This document shows positions 57,809-60,628 of a stretch of 60,628 bases of DNA, piece by piece. Every line of letters begins with the position of its first letter. The stretch's first letter is position 1. The notes beneath the pieces were generated by a model that saw only the letters and a list, made by a program, of their open reading frames with translations, did no database searches and was not told the DNA's origin. A program made the position numbers and the translations under genes. Origin of the DNA: Candidatus Liminaster caballi (GTDB lineage: Bacteria > Bacteroidota > Bacteroidia > Bacteroidales > UBA3663); assembly GCA_018065085.1 (NCBI GenBank), contig JAGHUA010000028.1:1-60628 (forward strand), written 5' to 3'.

Positions 57809-58225
57809 TTGAAAACCTACACGCTGCCCAAGACCGAGCGCCTCTACCTGCGCGACGCCATTAGCCAACTCTATGCTAAGGGCAGCAGTTTCATGGTTTT
57901 CCCTTACAGAGTGGTCTATCGCGTGCTCCCTGACGATGACAGCCAGGTGGCACGTGTTGCCATTATGACCGTGGCTCCCAAGAAAAGATTCAAGCACGCT
58001 GTGGATCGCAACCACGTGAAACGACTGACACGCGAGGCTTATCGCACGGCCAAACTGCCACTGATCGAGACATGCGAGCAACAGCATTGCCGTCTGGCAT
58101 TCGCCATGCTCTATTGCGACAGCCGTTTCATCTCGTTTGCCGATACGCAGAAGTGCGTTGGCAAGATCATACGCAAGCTGCAGAATTCCGTGACTGCCCC
58201 ATCTACCGAGACGCCTAAGCCTTGA
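57809..58225 (+). CDS. rnpA: Ribonuclease P protein component
   Basis: 138 residues from a TTG start at 57809 (reading M-K-T-Y-T-L-P-K). The family signature is 'KKRFKHAVDRNHVKRLTREA', the RNR motif that contacts RNase P RNA, preceded by the 'RVVYRVLP' strand. It assists the RNA in trimming 5' leaders from pre-tRNAs. It is followed by yidD, as in many bacteria, but rpmH and yidC are not adjacent here; the partner genes are hemD and DUF4271, a Bacteroidales arrangement. Confidence 0.92.
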   Translation: MKTYTLPKTERLYLRDAISQLYAKGSSFMVFPYRVVYRVLPDDDSQVARVAIMTVAPKKRFKHAVDRNHVKRLTREAYRTAKLPLIETCEQQHCRLAFAMLYCDSRFISFADTQKCVGKIIRKLQNSVTAPSTETPKP

Positions 58226-58226
58226 A

Positions 58227-58269
58227 CAAGCCCTTGAAGATGTCATAATCAAGCCCTTGAAGATGTCAT
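58227..58269 (+). repeat. Direct repeat of 20 bp at the yidD start
   Basis: CAAGCCCTTGAAGATGTCAT occurs at 58227-58246 and 58250-58269, a 23-bp period. The second copy runs into the yidD start codon (ATG at 58268). A small tandem duplication of the translation-initiation region. Confidence 0.85.
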
Positions 58270-58477
58270 GAAGAAGTTAATGATCTGGCTCATCCGTTTC
58301 TATCAGACGAGCATTTCGCCACTCACTCCTCCTGCCTGCCGTTACACTCCGACGTGTTCGCAATACGCATTGGAAGCCATCCAGAAATACGGACCCGTGA
58401 AAGGCTGCTGGCTGGCCATCAAGCGCATATCGCGCTGTCACCCTTGGGGAGGAAGCGGATATGATCCGGTGCCCTAA
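58268..58477 (+). CDS. yidD: Membrane protein insertion efficiency factor YidD
   Basis: 69 residues, a normal YidD length. '[20 protein letters not shown]' and '[19 protein letters not shown]' followed by '[17 protein letters not shown]' are the family hallmarks, with its conserved cysteines. It is an amphipathic protein at the inner membrane that helps YidC-dependent insertion. It is the last gene of the rplS series. Confidence 0.95.
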   Translation: MKKLMIWLIRFYQTSISPLTPPACRYTPTCSQYALEAIQKYGPVKGCWLAIKRISRCHPWGGSGYDPVP

Positions 58478-58535
58478 TGATTAAATTCTCAATTCAGAAT
58501 TCACAATTCAGAATTCGTAAATCGTAAATGATATT
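58478..58535. repeat. A/T-rich repeats before the ABC-F gene
   Basis: Two copies of AATTCAGAATTC and then GTAAATCGTAAATG lie directly before the start codon. This joins both variants of the dispersed A/T-rich family in one place. No promoter consensus is visible. Confidence 0.65.
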
Positions 58536-60185
58536 ATGGTTTCAATCGACGGACTTACAGTAGAATTTGGCGGAACAACCCTGTTTAAGGATGTTTCGTT
58601 TGTCATCAATGAGAAAGACCGCATCGCCCTGATGGGCAAGAACGGCGCCGGCAAGAGCACTCTGCTCAAGATTCTGGCAGGCGTCCGTACAGCCACACGC
58701 GGATCGGTGAGCGTGCCTAAGGACTGCACCATCTGCTATCTGCCTCAGCATCTGATGACCGAGGACGGTCGTACGGTGTTCGAGGAGGCTTGTCAGGCTT
58801 TCGCCCACCTTCATAAGATGGAGGCCGAGATTGAGGAACTGAACAACCAGCTTGCCACTCGCACCGACTACGAGAGCGATGACTACATGCAGCTGATTGA
58901 GAAGGTGACTTCGATGTCGGAGAAATTCTATGCCATCGATATGACCCATTTTGAGGAGGATGTGGAGAAAGCCCTGCTCGGCCTGGGTTTCAAGCGTGAG
59001 GACTTCAACCGTCAGACCAGTGAGTTCTCGGGCGGTTGGCGTATGCGCATCGAGCTTGCCAAACTGTTGCTGCAGAGTCCTGACGTACTGCTTCTCGACG
59101 AGCCTACCAACCACCTCGACATCGAGTCGATCGGATGGCTTGAGGAGTTTATTGCCAATTCGCCTATGGCTGTAGTGCTGATCAGCCACGACCGTAAGTT
59201 TGTCGATACCATCACCACACGTACCATCGAGGTGACCCTTGGCCGCATCTATGACTATAAGGCCAAGTATTCACACTACCTCGAACTGCGTAAGGAACGC
59301 CGCGCACAGCAGCAGAAGCAGTATGAGGATCAGCAGAAGCAGATTGCCGAGGCTAAGGAGTTCATCGAGCGATTCAAGGGCACATACAGCAAGACGTTCC
59401 AGGTGCAGTCGAAGGTCAAGTGGCTTGAGAAACTTGAGATTGTGGAGGTGGATGAGGAGGACACCAGCGCCCTGCGCCTGAAGTTCCCACCTGCTCCGCG
59501 TTCGGGCAACTATCCGATCATTGCCGACGGCTGCGGTGCCGGTTACACTTCGCCTCTCACTGCTGACGACTGCATCTTCCGCGATGCCACTTTCATGATC
59601 GAGCGCGGTCAGAAGATCGCCTTTGTGGGCAAGAACGGCGAGGGTAAATCGACCATGGTGAAGGCCATCATGAACGAGATCCAGCACGTTGGCGAACTCA
59701 CCGTTGGCCATAATGTCCAGATTGGCTATTTTGCCCAAAACTCAGCCTCGCTGCTCGACGAGAACCTCACTGTGTTCCAGACCATCGACGACATTGCCGT
59801 GGGCGAGATCAGGAAGAAGATCAGCGACCTGCTCGGTGCATTCATGTTCGGAGGCGAGGACACACAGAAGAAAGTCAAGGTGCTGTCAGGCGGTGAACGT
59901 GTGCGTCTCTGCATGGTCAAGCTCCTGCTCGAACCTTACAACCTCCTGATTCTCGACGAGCCTACCAACCACCTTGACATGAAGACCAAAGACATTCTCA
60001 AGCAGGCTCTCAAGAACTACGACGGCACACTCATCGTGGTCAGCCATGACCGTGACTTCCTCGACGGCCTTGTCGAAAAGGTCTTCGAGTTCACTAACGG
60101 CCGTGTGCGCGAACACCTCTGCGGTGTATATGAGTTCCTCGAAAAGAAAAAGCTCGAGAACCTTCAGGAACTCGAGCGTAAGTAA
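58536..60185 (+). CDS. ABC-F family ATPase (ribosome-associated, EttA/YbiT-like)
   Basis: 549 residues with two ATP-binding cassettes and no membrane segments. The first has 'GKNGAGKSTLLKILAG', 'SGGWRMRIELAKLLL' and 'LLLDEPTNHLDIES'; the second has 'GKNGEGKSTMVKAIMNE', 'LSGGERVRLCMVKLLL' and 'LILDEPTNHLDMKT'. A charged linker (about residues 245-310, 'RKERRAQQQKQYEDQQKQIA') lies between them, as in ABC-F translation factors that bind the ribosomal E site. It is a housekeeping type rather than a clear antibiotic-resistance one; the subfamily is uncertain. Confidence 0.93.
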   Translation: MVSIDGLTVEFGGTTLFKDVSFVINEKDRIALMGKNGAGKSTLLKILAGVRTATRGSVSVPKDCTICYLPQHLMTEDGRTVFEEACQAFAHLHKMEAEIEELNNQLATRTDYESDDYMQLIEKVTSMSEKFYAIDMTHFEEDVEKALLGLGFKREDFNRQTSEFSGGWRMRIELAKLLLQSPDVLLLDEPTNHLDIESIGWLEEFIANSPMAVVLISHDRKFVDTITTRTIEVTLGRIYDYKAKYSHYLELRKERRAQQQKQYEDQQKQIAEAKEFIERFKGTYSKTFQVQSKVKWLEKLEIVEVDEEDTSALRLKFPPAPRSGNYPIIADGCGAGYTSPLTADDCIFRDATFMIERGQKIAFVGKNGEGKSTMVKAIMNEIQHVGELTVGHNVQIGYFAQNSASLLDENLTVFQTIDDIAVGEIRKKISDLLGAFMFGGEDTQKKVKVLSGGERVRLCMVKLLLEPYNLLILDEPTNHLDMKTKDILKQALKNYDGTLIVVSHDRDFLDGLVEKVFEFTNGRVREHLCGVYEFLEKKKLENLQELERK

Positions 60186-60345
60186 ATCCGATATTTCAAT
60201 TCATTCCTCCTATTCTGAAGGACGAAAGCACGATAATTCTAAAGAAGATAAGGACTATACTGTCTGATGGCGAATCAAAAAACATTCGTCTCTAACTCCA
60301 TTAACTTCCTTATCTTCCTTAACTCCTTTAAAACGATCCTGTTTG

Positions 60346-60628
60346 TTATTTCGTGATTATCATCTTTTTCCTGCCCTGGATGAATATTCCGCTTTCCGGA
60401 CGCGTCTCAATGATTGCTCCCGAGAGGCCGAACATCACATCCGAAGCCTTGTCCACATCCGCCTCGGTCAGAGTGATGTCAGTAGATGACTCGACGATAC
60501 TGCCGAAGTTCTTCCACACCTCTGCCTGCTCATACAGGCTCTTGCTTCCGGCAGGCACGGTCAGCTTGACGTTGCCGAGCTGCATTCCGTAGAAGACCTT
60601 GGCATCTATTGTCAGAGGTTCTGTCACT
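60346..60628 (-). CDS. C-terminal end of a BspA-like leucine-rich-repeat surface protein (partial)
   Basis: The gene enters from the right edge. The visible residues contain the last LRR_5-type repeat and its usual ending, 'LTVPAGSKSLYEQAEVWKNF' followed by GSIVE, and a C-terminal tail 'GIFIQGRKKMIITK' that looks like a T9SS-type end. BspA-like proteins are cell-surface binders. The ATG at 60627 is probably internal. The 160-bp gap to the ABC-F gene shows no terminator I trust. Confidence 0.75.
   Translation of the reverse strand, partial: VTEPLTIDAKVFYGMQLGNVKLTVPAGSKSLYEQAEVWKNFGSIVESSTDITLTEADVDKASDVMFGLSGAIIETRPESGIFIQGRKKMIITK

Overview
The window comes from a Bacteroidales bacterium, most likely Prevotellaceae-like. 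Evidence seen in the sequence: promoters of the Bacteroidetes type (TTTG, about 20 bp, TAnnTTTG) in front of most operons; fimbrillin-type lipoproteins; giant secreted proteins ending in short T9SS-like tails of the 'YDLQGRRV...YIINGKK' kind; Bacteroidetes-restricted families (DUF4271, DUF4294, DUF4332, DUF4488 and DUF3316 types); and the gene order rimP-nusA-infB-cvpA-sufBCD. Genus and species cannot be assigned from what is visible.

Left end (1-24.9 kb): an accessory surface locus on the minus strand. From one promoter at about 24.5 kb run three fimbrillin-like lipoproteins, a roughly 4,660-residue right-handed beta-helix adhesin of seven tandem modules, and a 2.1-kresidue multidomain secreted protein. 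The adhesin is split by a run of nine G near its N-terminus and would be in frame with eight, so it is either phase-variable or a homopolymer error. The locus lies between two copies of one 42-bp tandem repeat family: about 7.5 units upstream, overlapping the end of a DEAD-box helicase gene, and two units downstream, the second forming the operon's terminator. An IS-like end and transposase start abut the downstream copy at the window edge.

Middle (24.9-39.1 kb): housekeeping and metabolic genes. These are a DEAD-box helicase, a short TatD-like hydrolase, a DUF4332 protein, a parC operon (parC, DUF3316 protein, S41 peptidase lipoprotein), tRNA-Leu(TAG), a thioredoxin-fold lipoprotein without CXXC, a YifB/ComM ATPase, a GH8 exo-oligoxylanase, threonine ammonia-lyase and a secreted DUF4488 protein.

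39.1-50.1 kb: a long minus-strand operon rimP-nusA-infB-cvpA-rnhB-sufB-sufC-sufD, followed by a membrane-anchored HTH regulator where sufS might be expected. The regulator's outer domain resembles the neighbouring DUF4488 protein. The DUF4488 promoter carries four TTTGCA boxes in two pairs, each with 11-bp spacing, which suggests a small sensor/effector/target circuit.

Right end (50.1-60.6 kb): manC-argB, then tyrS with a tiny secreted-peptide ORF and a DUF4294 gene. Divergent from these is rplS-EEP phosphatase-DUF4271-hemD-rnpA-yidD, then an ABC-F ATPase and the C-terminal end of a BspA-like leucine-rich-repeat protein. A/T-rich repeats (core TAAATCGTAAAT or AATTCATAATT) sit directly before the start codons of five genes.
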